DNA from: Paracrocinitomix sp040880585
Lineage (GTDB): Bacteria; Bacteroidota; Bacteroidia; Flavobacteriales_D; Crocinitomicaceae
Assembly: GCA_040880585.1 (NCBI GenBank)
Contig: JBBDID010000023.1
Span: 1 to 31,397 of the forward strand
Direction of reading: 5' to 3'
Length of the DNA: 31,397 bases
This document shows positions 22,742-31,129 of this stretch, in pieces (position 1 is the stretch's first letter; each line of letters starts with the position of its first letter). The notes beneath the pieces were generated by a model. The model saw only the letters and a list, made by a program, of their open reading frames with translations, was not told where the DNA came from and did no database searches. Position numbers and translations under genes: made by a program.

Positions 22742-23698
22742 ATGGGTATCTTCAATAAAATCTTCTCTAAGGATAAAAAAGAAAAGCTGGATTCAGGTCT
22801 TGAAAAGACGAAAGAAAGTTTTTTATCCAAACTCACCCGCACCGTGGTTGGGAAGTCTACGGTTGATGCCGAAGTTTTAGATAACCTTGAAGAAGTACTC
22901 ATCACTTCAGATGTAGGTGTTCAAACGACCCTCAAAATTATTGAACGCATTGAAGCGCGTGTATCCAAAGAAAAATATGTCAATACGGATGAACTCAACC
23001 ATATTCTTCGTGAAGAAATCGCAAAATTACTTACTGAGAACAACACCATTGACCTCACCGAATTTACTGTTCCTGATGTAAAAGAAGGACCTTATGTCAT
23101 TATGGTGGTAGGCGTAAATGGCGTGGGAAAAACCACCACCATTGGAAAATTAGCTCACCAATTCAAAAAGATGGGTAAATCTGTTGTTCTAGGTGCTGCT
23201 GATACTTTTCGTGCCGCCGCTGTTGAGCAATTGATCATTTGGTCAGACCGGGTGGGGGTTCCCATTATTCAACAAGGTATGGGAGCTGATCCGGCTTCTG
23301 TTGCTTTTGATGCCTTGCAATCTGCCAAAGCAAAGCAGGCAGACGTGGTGATCATTGATACCGCAGGAAGATTGCACAACAAAATCAATCTGATGAATGA
23401 ATTGTCGAAAATTAAAAATGTAATGCATAAAGTCATACCGGATGCGCCCCATGAAATTTTACTGGTGCTGGATGGCTCTACCGGCCAAAATGCTTTTGAA
23501 CAGGCAAAACAATTTTCAGCTACTACAGAAATTAATGCACTGGCCATCACTAAACTGGATGGAACAGCAAAAGGAGGAGTCGTGATCGGAATTTCTGATC
23601 AAATGAAAATTCCGGTTAAATATATTGGTGTGGGAGAAGGAATTGAGGACCTGCAAGTCTTTAACAAGACAGAATTTGTAGACTCATTGTTTAATTAG
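22742..23698 (+). CDS. ftsY: Signal recognition particle receptor FtsY
   Basis: This 318-residue SRP-family GTPase docks ribosome-SRP complexes at the inner membrane for cotranslational insertion. A short basic N-terminal segment (IFNKIFSKDKKEK) is followed by the N domain, with no long acidic A domain as in E. coli. The G domain shows GVNGVGKTTT (about 124-133), DTFRAAA, DTAGR, TKLDGTAKGG and the closing GVGEGIEDLQVF. It lies in the conserved order DUF4295-ftsY-rimO. Confidence 0.98.
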   Translation: MGIFNKIFSKDKKEKLDSGLEKTKESFLSKLTRTVVGKSTVDAEVLDNLEEVLITSDVGVQTTLKIIERIEARVSKEKYVNTDELNHILREEIAKLLTENNTIDLTEFTVPDVKEGPYVIMVVGVNGVGKTTTIGKLAHQFKKMGKSVVLGAADTFRAAAVEQLIIWSDRVGVPIIQQGMGADPASVAFDALQSAKAKQADVVIIDTAGRLHNKINLMNELSKIKNVMHKVIPDAPHEILLVLDGSTGQNAFEQAKQFSATTEINALAITKLDGTAKGGVVIGISDQMKIPVKYIGVGEGIEDLQVFNKTEFVDSLFN

Positions 23699-23706
23699 TG
23701 TCCGTA

Positions 23707-23808
23707 TATAAAATCCGCTGACGGCGTTATGCTTGTCCAAAAAAGGCTCGATTACATTAGTAAACTCCGCTTTTTTGACCTTCGCAAGCCTTGTCAGCGA
23801 AATTTATA
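23707..23808. repeat. Long imperfect palindrome between ftsY and rimO
   Basis: The outer arms TATAAAATCCGCTGAC (23707-23722) and GTCAGCGAAATTTATA (23793-23808) pair at 14 of 16 positions. Inner segments also pair: GCTTG with CAAGC, and AAAAAAG with CTTTTTT. The element fills most of the 150-base gap between two cotranscribed genes. The arrangement resembles a MITE or a palindromic intergenic repeat. It could also attenuate transcription into rimO. Confidence 0.7.
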
Positions 23809-23848
23809 AACAAACACGCTCACTATATAAGTATAGAGGCTGATTACT

Positions 23849-25165
23849 ATGAAGACGAAAACACTCAAAAAAAACAAGGTCAATGTCGTGACTTTGGGAT
23901 GTTCCAAGAATATCTTTGACTCAGAGGTGATGATGGCGCAGCTCAAAGCCAACAAATTTGACGTTGAGCATGAGGCGCAGCAGGATGATTCCGAGATCGT
24001 GATCATTAATACCTGCGGTTTTATTGACAATGCCAAGCAAGAATCTATTGACACGATTTTAAGGTATGCAGATGCCAAGAAAGAAGGATTAGTAGAGAAA
24101 ATTTACGTGACCGGATGCCTTTCTGAACGCTACAAAGATGATCTGAAAAAGGAGATTCCTGAAGTAGATGCCTATTTCGGAACCCGGGATCTTCCTCGCT
24201 TATTGAAAACCTTAAAAGCAGATTATAAAAAAGAACTCATAGGTGAACGTTTACTCACTACCCCTTCTCACTATGCTTATTTCAAGATTGCTGAGGGCTG
24301 TGACCGTCCTTGTGCTTTTTGCGCCATTCCCATCATGCGTGGAAAACATATCTCCACACCCATTGATCAATTGGTCGATAACGCAAAATCTTTAGCCGCG
24401 CAAGGCGTAAAAGAGTTGATGTTGATTGCACAAGACCTCACTTATTATGGTTTAGACATCTACAAAAAGCGAAATTTAGCCGAATTACTGGATAAATTAG
24501 CGGATGTTAACGGCATTGATTGGATTCGTTTGCACTACGCTTTCCCTTCTGGATTTCCAATGGATATTTTGGATGTGATGAAAGATCGTGAAAACGTCTG
24601 CAATTATTTGGATATGCCCTTGCAGCACGGTTCTACTAAAATACTCAAAGCCATGAAACGGGGAATCACAAGAGAAAAAACCGAAGACCTGATCCATAAA
24701 ATAAGAGAAAAAATTCCCGGAATTGCTTTGAGAACGACCTTGATTTCAGGTTTTCCGGGAGAAACAGAAGAAGATTTTCAAGAGATGTATGATTGGGTTG
24801 AAAAAAGCCGATTTGAACGTTTGGGGATCTTTACTTATTCGCATGAAGAAAACACCGCTGCTCATGCCCTGAATGATGACGTTCCGGCTGAAGTAAAGCA
24901 AGAACGCGCTGACATCATTATGGAGTTGCAATCCGGAATTTCTTATGAACTCAATCAAAATAAGGTGGGGCAAACAGTAAAAGTACTCTTTGACAAAGCC
25001 GAAGGTGACTTTTTTATTGGCCGAACAGAATTTGACTCGCCTGAGGTTGATAATGAGGTCTTGGTAAAAATTTCAGACAAAAATCACGTAAGAATTGGTG
25101 ATTTTTCAAATGTTAAAATTACCTCAGCTGATCATTATGATTTGTATGGGGAGATTGTTAATTAA
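23849..25165 (+). CDS. rimO: Ribosomal protein uS12 methylthiotransferase RimO
   Basis: This 438-residue radical SAM enzyme adds a methylthio group to an Asp of ribosomal protein uS12. The N-terminal UPF0004 domain has the three cluster-binding Cys (about 18, 56 and 90: VTLGCSKN, INTCGF, VTGCLSE). The radical SAM motif CDRPCAFC is at about residues 151-158. A C-terminal TRAM domain follows (about 375-438; VGQTVKVLFDKAEGDFFIGR). It is distinguished from MiaB by IMRGKHIS after the CxxxCxxC motif. It shares the ftsY transcription direction across the palindromic element. Confidence 0.96.
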   Translation: MKTKTLKKNKVNVVTLGCSKNIFDSEVMMAQLKANKFDVEHEAQQDDSEIVIINTCGFIDNAKQESIDTILRYADAKKEGLVEKIYVTGCLSERYKDDLKKEIPEVDAYFGTRDLPRLLKTLKADYKKELIGERLLTTPSHYAYFKIAEGCDRPCAFCAIPIMRGKHISTPIDQLVDNAKSLAAQGVKELMLIAQDLTYYGLDIYKKRNLAELLDKLADVNGIDWIRLHYAFPSGFPMDILDVMKDRENVCNYLDMPLQHGSTKILKAMKRGITREKTEDLIHKIREKIPGIALRTTLISGFPGETEEDFQEMYDWVEKSRFERLGIFTYSHEENTAAHALNDDVPAEVKQERADIIMELQSGISYELNQNKVGQTVKVLFDKAEGDFFIGRTEFDSPEVDNEVLVKISDKNHVRIGDFSNVKITSADHYDLYGEIVN

Positions 25166-25221
25166 CAGTTTTCAGATGTCAGATGTCAGATGTCAGTTTT
25201 CAGATTTCAGATGCCAGATGT
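25166..25221 (+). repeat. Heptanucleotide tandem repeat starting right after the rimO stop
   Basis: Eight contiguous 7-base units each begin CAG: CAGTTTT, CAGATGT three times, CAGTTTT, CAGATTT, CAGATGC, CAGATGT. The first unit begins at the base after the rimO TAA (25163-25165). Nothing that I can identify lies between this array and the one at 25414. Confidence 0.85.
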
Positions 25222-25413
25222 CAGGGAGGAAGTTTTGTTTTTAATTTGTAAACTCAACCGAATAAAGAAGTATTAGATTCTGGCACCTCAAAACCAAGCT
25301 ACAAGTTTCAATAACCAATTTTCTGGAGCTTTTTTTAGGTTTTTGCGCTTGGTTACCTTCACTATAGTAAGTGTGCGAGTTCTATTCGCTTAAAGTGTAA
25401 CTGTTTTATCAGA

Positions 25414-25434
25414 CTGAGAACTGAGAACTGAAAA
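25414..25434 (-). repeat. Heptanucleotide tandem repeat after the stop of the membrane protein gene
   Basis: Read on + the units are CTGAGAA, CTGAGAA, CTGAAAA. On the minus strand, in the direction of the neighbouring gene, they follow its TAG (25437-25439) after 2 bases. With the array at 25166 they flank the convergent gap in opposite orientation, each directly after a stop codon. Confidence 0.7.
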
Positions 25435-25436
25435 CC

Positions 25437-26189
25437 CTATTTACCCTCGTCCGACGAAGTTTTAGCGGAGTCTTCCTCCTCCTCTTCCGTCACATCTTCA
25501 TAATCTACAAATCCTTCTTCATCTTCGTGTTCTTCAGTTGTTTCACGAAAATCTCTGCGCTCAGATCTAAAATGTACAGATCCTCCAACATTTGGATTGT
25601 CAGTAATGGATTCTCCATTCAAAATCTTCCCAATAACGTTTGCGCCTCTCATAATAATTGAAATCAAAAAGAAAAAGGCAATCACAGAGAAAATCCAGCC
25701 GATCACCGGGGTTTCGTAGATACCGATAATGGTTTCTGTAAACCAATTGATCACTGCATTGTCAACCATAATCGGATACAACAAGCAGGCAATAAAATAC
25801 AGCAAAGAACCTATGAGTAAAAAGCGCTCCACCTTAGGGTCTATTTTGGGTAAAAACTGTGAAATCAAAGGATTTTTGGCAATCTGATTCATTATGGTCC
25901 TGTTTTGCAGTTTTCCCAGCAAATAAAGTCCTAAAACAATTGATCCAAGCACAATGTTCATAGTACTTACTCTTGCTCCCGGTTCTCCCATTTCATAAAC
26001 TGCAATATAATTTGCTGTTACAGATACCAATAAAAAATATTTTATAATCCTCAGCACGTAAGAAACGCCTTCATTTCTCTGCTGAGCAGGTGGCTGTAAT
26101 GCCCGCAAGAGGAACATGAAAATCCCCCAAATAAAACCAAAAATCGAAAAATTGATCCCTAAAACAAAAATGAATTTTAATATTTCCAT
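25437..26189 (-). CDS. Hypothetical multi-pass membrane protein with acidic tail
   Basis: This 250-residue protein has about five hydrophobic segments: roughly 4-29, 46-66, 75-95, 121-141 and 160-182. The hydrophilic C-terminal tail (about 195-250) is very acidic (TTEEHEDEEGFVDYEDVTEE). I do not recognise a named family. It is probably an inner-membrane protein with a cytoplasmic tail. It converges on rimO and stands alone, with heptad repeats at its 3' end. Confidence 0.8.
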   Translation of the reverse strand: MEILKFIFVLGINFSIFGFIWGIFMFLLRALQPPAQQRNEGVSYVLRIIKYFLLVSVTANYIAVYEMGEPGARVSTMNIVLGSIVLGLYLLGKLQNRTIMNQIAKNPLISQFLPKIDPKVERFLLIGSLLYFIACLLYPIMVDNAVINWFTETIIGIYETPVIGWIFSVIAFFFLISIIMRGANVIGKILNGESITDNPNVGGSVHFRSERRDFRETTEEHEDEEGFVDYEDVTEEEEEDSAKTSSDEGK

Positions 26190-26345
26190 AAATCCCTACA
26201 AAAATAACGGTTTAATCAGAAAACCGCTTTCCTTATGTTGTCTTTTCATCAAAGAAAATATTGTATCCTTCCCTGATTATTTTATTGTATTCTTTTTAAA
26301 ACTTCAGTAAAATAAATGATTTCAATACTATCTGCAGTATTTACT

Positions 26346-26852
26346 TCAAATTTTCGTTTTTACCTTACTCCATGATTTTATCTGCCAGTTGGTATAGCCC
26401 GTTGCTACCTGATTTTTTTGCGTGTCATACAGGTGGATTTCACATTTTACAAAGACGGCATCTTCTGTTTTTAGCGGATCTATCACTTTTTCATTCACCC
26501 ATTCATCCGTCAATTCAAAGATTGCTGTAATCGCTGTTTTTGCCTGATAATGATATTTCATTTCCAACGATTCCATGATTAGCCGGTAATTTTTAGCCTC
26601 TAATTTGGTCAACAGCAAAAAACCGGAAGCAAATTCTGCACAGGTTGCCATACCACAAGCGTGAATTCCTTTAATGTGATTTCGATTTTTTCGTTTCCAC
26701 GGAATCACAGTGGTGACCTTATCATCTGAAAGTGTGTTGATTTTAATTCCGTGAGGTTTGTTAAACGGAATCATATAAGAAAGTCCCAGATTCAATTTCC
26801 ACAATCCAAAGCGAGATGTTTTTGCAGCAGCAACATGTTTTTCAAAATTCAT
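26346..26852 (-). CDS. DUF4442 (hotdog-fold thioesterase-like) protein
   Basis: This 168-residue protein matches the DUF4442 group of hotdog-fold proteins. It has LGLSYMIPFNKPHGIKI, then the helix segment IHACGMATCAEFASGFLLLTKL with residues typical of the hotdog helix, and strand pairs (YRLIMESLEMKYHYQAKTAI, AVFVKCEIHLYDTQKNQVATG). Related proteins hydrolyse acyl-CoA thioesters, but activity is untested for most members. It is cytoplasmic and divergent from the peptidase gene across 127 bases. Confidence 0.82.
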   Translation of the reverse strand: MNFEKHVAAAKTSRFGLWKLNLGLSYMIPFNKPHGIKINTLSDDKVTTVIPWKRKNRNHIKGIHACGMATCAEFASGFLLLTKLEAKNYRLIMESLEMKYHYQAKTAITAIFELTDEWVNEKVIDPLKTEDAVFVKCEIHLYDTQKNQVATGYTNWQIKSWSKVKTKI

Positions 26853-26935
26853 AATTCAGCATTTGTTAATATTATTTCAGCAGACAGAAAATAACCTTTC
26901 CCATAAAGCGGTCTGATTAGCTCCCAAAACAATGG

Positions 26936-26943
26936 TATATTTG
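26936..26943 (+). promoter_or_regulatory. Putative -7 element of the S46 peptidase gene
   Basis: TATATTTG is an exact match to TAnnTTTG, 37 bases before the ATG at 26980, which predicts a leader of about 30 bases. No clear TTTG -33 box was found at the standard spacing. Confidence 0.45.
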
Positions 26944-26979
26944 TTTCATCAGTAAATATCGCCATTCAAAAACAGATAG

Positions 26980-29118
26980 ATGATGAAAAAATTAATTGCT
27001 TTACTTTTTGTTGCCTTTACCCTTAATTTTCACGCCATTGCCGTTGAGGGAATGTGGGTTCCTTCATTGATTGAGATGTTTCATTCAGATATGAAGACGT
27101 ATGGCTTAAAATTATCTCCTGAAGAGATTTACTCTACCAATAATTCCAGTTTAAAAGATGCCATCATTCAATTTAACGGAGGCTGTACGGCAGAAATAGT
27201 TTCTGATCAAGGGTTGATCTTAACCAATCACCACTGTGGTTTTGATGCCATTCAAAAGCATTCATCATTGGAAAATGACTACTTAAAAAATGGATTTTGG
27301 GCGAAATCTCAAAAAGATGAATTGGCTTGTCCCTGGCTGCGAGTGACTTTTGTCAGAGAAATTAAAGAAGTTACCCAAGAAGTGCTTAAAGGTGTAGAAG
27401 GGGATCTTTCTTCTGAAGAACGGGAAAAACTGATTGCGAAGAATATACAGGAGCTTGAATTGACTGCTGAGCAGAGCAAATCAAAAGTAGCTAAAATCAA
27501 AGCATTCAATCAGGGTAATCAGTATTTTATGCTCATCACTGAAGATTACAATGACATCCGTTTAGTGGGCGCACCACCTTCGGCAATTGGAAAATACGGA
27601 GGTGATACAGATAACTGGGTGTGGCCAAGACATACCGGCGATTTTTCCGTATTCAGAATTTATGCAGACGCTGAAAATCAATCGGCGGCTTATGCTGAAA
27701 ACAATCAACCTTATGCACCCGCTCACGCTTTGCCGGTGAGTATTAAACCCAAAAAACAAGGCGATTTCACCATGATTTATGGATTTCCGGGACAAACAGA
27801 GCAGCACTTAACCTCCGGCCAACTTGATTTTTACATGAACATAGAGCGGCCTGCACGCATTAAAATGAGAGAACACAGCTTAGCGGTAATCAAACCCGCC
27901 ATGAACGCCAATGATCTGGTCAGGATTCAATATGCCTCAAAACAAGCCAGAATTGCAAATGCCTGGAAAAAATGGATCGGGCAATTGGGTGGGCTAAAAG
28001 AACTACATGCGCTGGATGTAAAGAAGAGATATGAAGAAAAATATAGGGCAAAAGCAGCAGAACAATCTGCGTGGAAAGCGCGGTATTATGATGTGATCGG
28101 AGACTTAAATGAACTACAAAAAGAAGGTGGAAAATATGAGTTTGCCCGATCTATGTTCATAGAATATTTTTATGTGGGACCCGAATTTATTCGTCATGCA
28201 TTTGACTTTTACAAACTGGCTAATAAATACGAAGAACTTGAAAAAGAAGGAAAGTTAGATGAAGAAGTCAATAAACTACTGAATCGGTCTGTCTCTTTTT
28301 ACAAGAACTACAACAAAGACATTGACCGGGAAATTTATGTTCAACTCAGCGATATTTACGCAAATACTGTTGAGAGTAAGCTTTTACCGCTTGGATTTAA
28401 AGACAGTTGGAAAGATTTGGAAAAAGACATTTTTGAAAAATCACTATTGGTAGATGCAGGTAAAGAGCAAGCTATGTTAAATAATTTTTCAAAAAAATGG
28501 GTCAAAAAGCTAAAAAAAGATCCCGCATTGAAACTGGCAACTGCTGTGTACATGGCGTATATTAATAATGTGGCAAGGGGATATGAGCTGTTCAAAAGCA
28601 AGCAGGAAGAGTTATTAAAAATTTATGTAGAAGGGATGATGGTCATGTTTCCTGATGAAAAAATGTGGCCGGACGCCAACTCCACCATGCGCATTGCCTA
28701 CGGAAAAATAGATGGATCTGCCCCTTATGACGGTATGCGTTACACCCATTACACTACCATTGATGGCGTCATGCAAAAACACGACGAATCCAATCCTGAC
28801 TTTCAACTCACCGATCGTTTTGTTGAACTTTATGCAAAGGGCGATTTTGAACCCTATACACAAGATGGTGAATTGTGGGTTTGTTTTACGGCCTCTAATC
28901 ACACTACCGGTGGAAATTCAGGAAGTCCAGTCATTGATGCTGAAGGGAATTTAATCGGGATCAATTTTGATAGAAGTTGGGAAAGTACCATGAGCGATTT
29001 TATGTTTGATGAATCCAGGTGCCGAAACATTGCAGTCGATATCCGATACGTGCTTTGGGTCATTGATAAATATGGAGAAGCACCGCATTTGGTAGAAGAG
29101 ATGAAAATCGTCAAGTAG
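26980..29118 (+). CDS. S46 family dipeptidyl-peptidase, DPP11-like
   Basis: This 712-residue periplasmic serine exopeptidase removes dipeptides from peptide N-termini. A signal peptide occupies about residues 1-21 (LIALLFVAFTLNFHAIA). The chymotrypsin-like halves carry GGCTAEIVSDQGLILTNHHC, with catalytic His85, and TGGNSGSPV, with catalytic Ser near 647. Eighteen residues after this Ser is Arg (GINFDRSW). In Porphyromonas gingivalis the equivalent position is Arg673 in DPP11 (Asp/Glu at P1) and Gly in DPP7 (hydrophobic P1). This protein should therefore favour acidic residues. The enzyme feeds amino acid use from proteins. Length is typical. Confidence 0.94.
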   Translation: MMKKLIALLFVAFTLNFHAIAVEGMWVPSLIEMFHSDMKTYGLKLSPEEIYSTNNSSLKDAIIQFNGGCTAEIVSDQGLILTNHHCGFDAIQKHSSLENDYLKNGFWAKSQKDELACPWLRVTFVREIKEVTQEVLKGVEGDLSSEEREKLIAKNIQELELTAEQSKSKVAKIKAFNQGNQYFMLITEDYNDIRLVGAPPSAIGKYGGDTDNWVWPRHTGDFSVFRIYADAENQSAAYAENNQPYAPAHALPVSIKPKKQGDFTMIYGFPGQTEQHLTSGQLDFYMNIERPARIKMREHSLAVIKPAMNANDLVRIQYASKQARIANAWKKWIGQLGGLKELHALDVKKRYEEKYRAKAAEQSAWKARYYDVIGDLNELQKEGGKYEFARSMFIEYFYVGPEFIRHAFDFYKLANKYEELEKEGKLDEEVNKLLNRSVSFYKNYNKDIDREIYVQLSDIYANTVESKLLPLGFKDSWKDLEKDIFEKSLLVDAGKEQAMLNNFSKKWVKKLKKDPALKLATAVYMAYINNVARGYELFKSKQEELLKIYVEGMMVMFPDEKMWPDANSTMRIAYGKIDGSAPYDGMRYTHYTTIDGVMQKHDESNPDFQLTDRFVELYAKGDFEPYTQDGELWVCFTASNHTTGGNSGSPVIDAEGNLIGINFDRSWESTMSDFMFDESRCRNIAVDIRYVLWVIDKYGEAPHLVEEMKIVK

Positions 29119-29143
29119 TTTCTCGTATCTTAGGATAAAAAAT

Positions 29144-29455
29144 TTGTTCAAAAGATCTTTTGCAATACTGTTAATCGTGCTGACAAACGCTTGTAACAAC
29201 GAGCCGGATGCACCACTTCCCACCGCTAATTTTTATGTGGACAATGCGGCTTGTAATTCCGGCTGTTACGTCTATTTTTATGATCAGTCCTCTCATGCTG
29301 TAGCCTGGGAGTGGGATTTTGGAAATGGGATTTTCTCTACCTACCAAAACGATTCAGTTTTTTACAATGATCCCGGCCTTTATGAAGTCACCTTAACGGT
29401 TTGGAATGCCGATCAAATAGAGGATGCCGTTTCTAAAACAATCACGATCAATTAA
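29144..29455 (+). CDS. Small PKD-domain lipoprotein
   Basis: This 103-residue protein starts at TTG (29144). It has a short lipoprotein signal (SFAILLIVLTNACNNEPDAP) with the likely lipidated Cys at about residue 19 and an acidic stretch after it. The rest is a single PKD domain with the hallmark WEWDFGNG and the closing YEVTLTVWNAD. PKD domains are surface binding or spacer modules. It follows the S46 peptidase after 25 bases and may be cotranscribed. The lipobox is slightly irregular, and there is no ATG in range, so the exact start is less certain than the gene. Confidence 0.78.
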   Translation: MFKRSFAILLIVLTNACNNEPDAPLPTANFYVDNAACNSGCYVYFYDQSSHAVAWEWDFGNGIFSTYQNDSVFYNDPGLYEVTLTVWNADQIEDAVSKTITIN

Positions 29456-29487
29456 AAAAAGCTTTCCGTACACTGACAGAAAGCTTT
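29454..29487 (-). terminator. Intrinsic terminator for the minus-strand T9SS gene
   Basis: AAAGCTTTC (29458-29466) pairs with GAAAGCTTT (29479-29487) around a 12-base loop. On the minus strand the stem is followed by a T-run (29460 down to 29454), so it should stop transcripts of the gene ending at 29604. On the + strand the T-run is short. It overlaps the stop codon of the PKD gene. Confidence 0.7.
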
Positions 29488-29603
29488 AAAACCAATTTTG
29501 AAAAAGACCAAGTGTGAAATTTGATTTATTGCAAGTTACGATCAAATCACTGCCAAAACAATCCTCTTCAGCAGAACAATTTCAATTGTTATACAGGTCT
29601 ATG

Positions 29604-30683
29604 CTACTGTTTTACGAATCGCTTACTCTCAACCACAATCCCCTCACTAGACTTAATAACCAACAAATAAAGACCCGCTTCTAAATTCGAAATACTAATA
29701 GAAGCATTGCCATTGAGGGATTCTTTTGTAATTAAACTACCATTCAAATTATAAACCTCAAATTGATAATTTTTAACTGAAATTTCTTGAGTTGATTTTA
29801 TGAAAATTTCATCTCTTACCGGATTAGGATATACAATGAAATTATTTCCATGTAAATTATCCACACCCCCAGTTGGATGAACTGAATAACCACTTTTAAT
29901 ATCCTTTAATGCCCAACCATTTTTTCCTGACGAAGTTGAATCTGAGACAAAATGAAACCTAAACCTTAAGGTGTCATCCATATCACTTGCCTTTATACCA
30001 CCTGCGCCATATTGAAAGTCCATGAAAAAGTATTTGTACTCTGAATATGTACCTGTAAATCCAACAGTTCCATTAAACAAAGAATCATGGTATCCGTATA
30101 TTTCGTGATAGAAATAAGTTGGAGCGCCGCCTGCTTCCGGGGGGCTAATAGTGTCACCATTATCGGAGATCATTTTGTATAAAGGTTGTATTTGGCCATA
30201 AGGTGACTGATTAGTTGTATCCCCTGAGTTCAAGAGGAACCTTAACCAATACGTTTTCAAAGTATCCCCGTTCTTTATGTAAGTGGTACTATCATCATCC
30301 AAACAAATTTCAAAATACCCTCCGGCAGAAGAGGTATCTGTATCCAATTTATGATAGAACTCTAAAACATAACCGGCATCTTCAATCGTGGTGTTAGAAC
30401 CATCAACTGCCCGCGTTAAAATCAAATCAACAGAAGCATCTATAAGCGTATCATACATATTAACAGTATCGGTCACGAGAATTGGATTTAATGAATCTCC
30501 AAAAAATACTTTTTGGTTATCACCATAATCCCAAATCAGATTTTCATTGTGAGTCGAATCCCATTGCAATTGGCTCTCAGAAATGCTGTCAAGTTGAAAA
30601 TCCCAGTAATTATAACCTGGTCCCTGGGTTTGAGATAAAGAAAAAAGCGGTAAAAATATCAAGAGAAGTAGTAAGTTTTTCAT
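29604..30683 (-). CDS. Secreted protein with type IX secretion sorting domain
   Basis: This 359-residue protein has a signal peptide (MKNLLLLLIFLPLFSLS) and a C-terminal type A T9SS domain of about 80 residues. This shows NNFIVYPNPVRDEIFIKS, then FEVYNLNGSLITKESL and LEAGLYLLVIKSSEGI, ending KRFVKQ. Such proteins cross the outer membrane through T9SS and are released or anchored on the surface. The central part (about 20-275) is rich in Asp, Ser, Thr and Tyr, strand-like, and without a recognised catalytic motif. It may be an adhesin-like or structural protein. A terminator lies 117 bases downstream. Confidence 0.9.
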   Translation of the reverse strand: MKNLLLLLIFLPLFSLSQTQGPGYNYWDFQLDSISESQLQWDSTHNENLIWDYGDNQKVFFGDSLNPILVTDTVNMYDTLIDASVDLILTRAVDGSNTTIEDAGYVLEFYHKLDTDTSSAGGYFEICLDDDSTTYIKNGDTLKTYWLRFLLNSGDTTNQSPYGQIQPLYKMISDNGDTISPPEAGGAPTYFYHEIYGYHDSLFNGTVGFTGTYSEYKYFFMDFQYGAGGIKASDMDDTLRFRFHFVSDSTSSGKNGWALKDIKSGYSVHPTGGVDNLHGNNFIVYPNPVRDEIFIKSTQEISVKNYQFEVYNLNGSLITKESLNGNASISISNLEAGLYLLVIKSSEGIVVESKRFVKQ

Positions 30684-30754
30684 GATGTTAGAGTTAAGTA
30701 GTAAACTTAATAAAAAACCTTGATTAAAGCAATTTTTGTATTTTTCAGCTTGAA

Positions 30755-31129
30755 ATGCACTCTTCCAAAGAAATAATGCAAGCTAAAATTGACGCTCGCC
30801 ACCATTCGCGTGAGTTGATCAAGTACGTTTTTCAAACAACCGACCACTTTCCAAAAGGTGATCCCGAGCAATTGAGGCCGCAATTGCGTAAAAAAGCATT
30901 AGAAATATCCTCATTTCTTTCTCACGGCACTTCAAAATCTGATCAGGAAGAGCAAAATCAGAATTTTATGATCGTCATGGAGGAATTAAGGGAAGTACTT
31001 AAGCTCATCACAATTGCCAATCATTTGGGATACGCTAACCCACAGCAAAAATTATTGATTCGTACAGCTATTTCTAATGTAATTAATGCGTTGGACAATA
31101 TTGTGATCGCTCAAAACAAAGGCAATTAG
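30755..31129 (+). CDS. Four-helix-bundle protein (23S rRNA intervening-sequence-like)
   Basis: This 124-residue all-helical protein resembles the four-helix-bundle family often named after proteins encoded in 23S rRNA intervening sequences. It has LIKYVFQTTDHFPKGD, then LRPQLRKKALEISSFLSHGTS, FMIVMEELREVLKLITIANHLGY and a last helix with SNVINALDNIVIA. The function of the family is unknown. Its TAG stop lies inside the first unit (CAATTAG) of the tandem array that follows, so the array begins within the gene. Confidence 0.65.
   Translation: MHSSKEIMQAKIDARHHSRELIKYVFQTTDHFPKGDPEQLRPQLRKKALEISSFLSHGTSKSDQEEQNQNFMIVMEELREVLKLITIANHLGYANPQQKLLIRTAISNVINALDNIVIAQNKGN

Noticed and set aside
25166..25221. 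CRISPR-like or protein-coding repeat after rimO
   Set aside because: The 7-base units have no spacers and the period is not a multiple of three.
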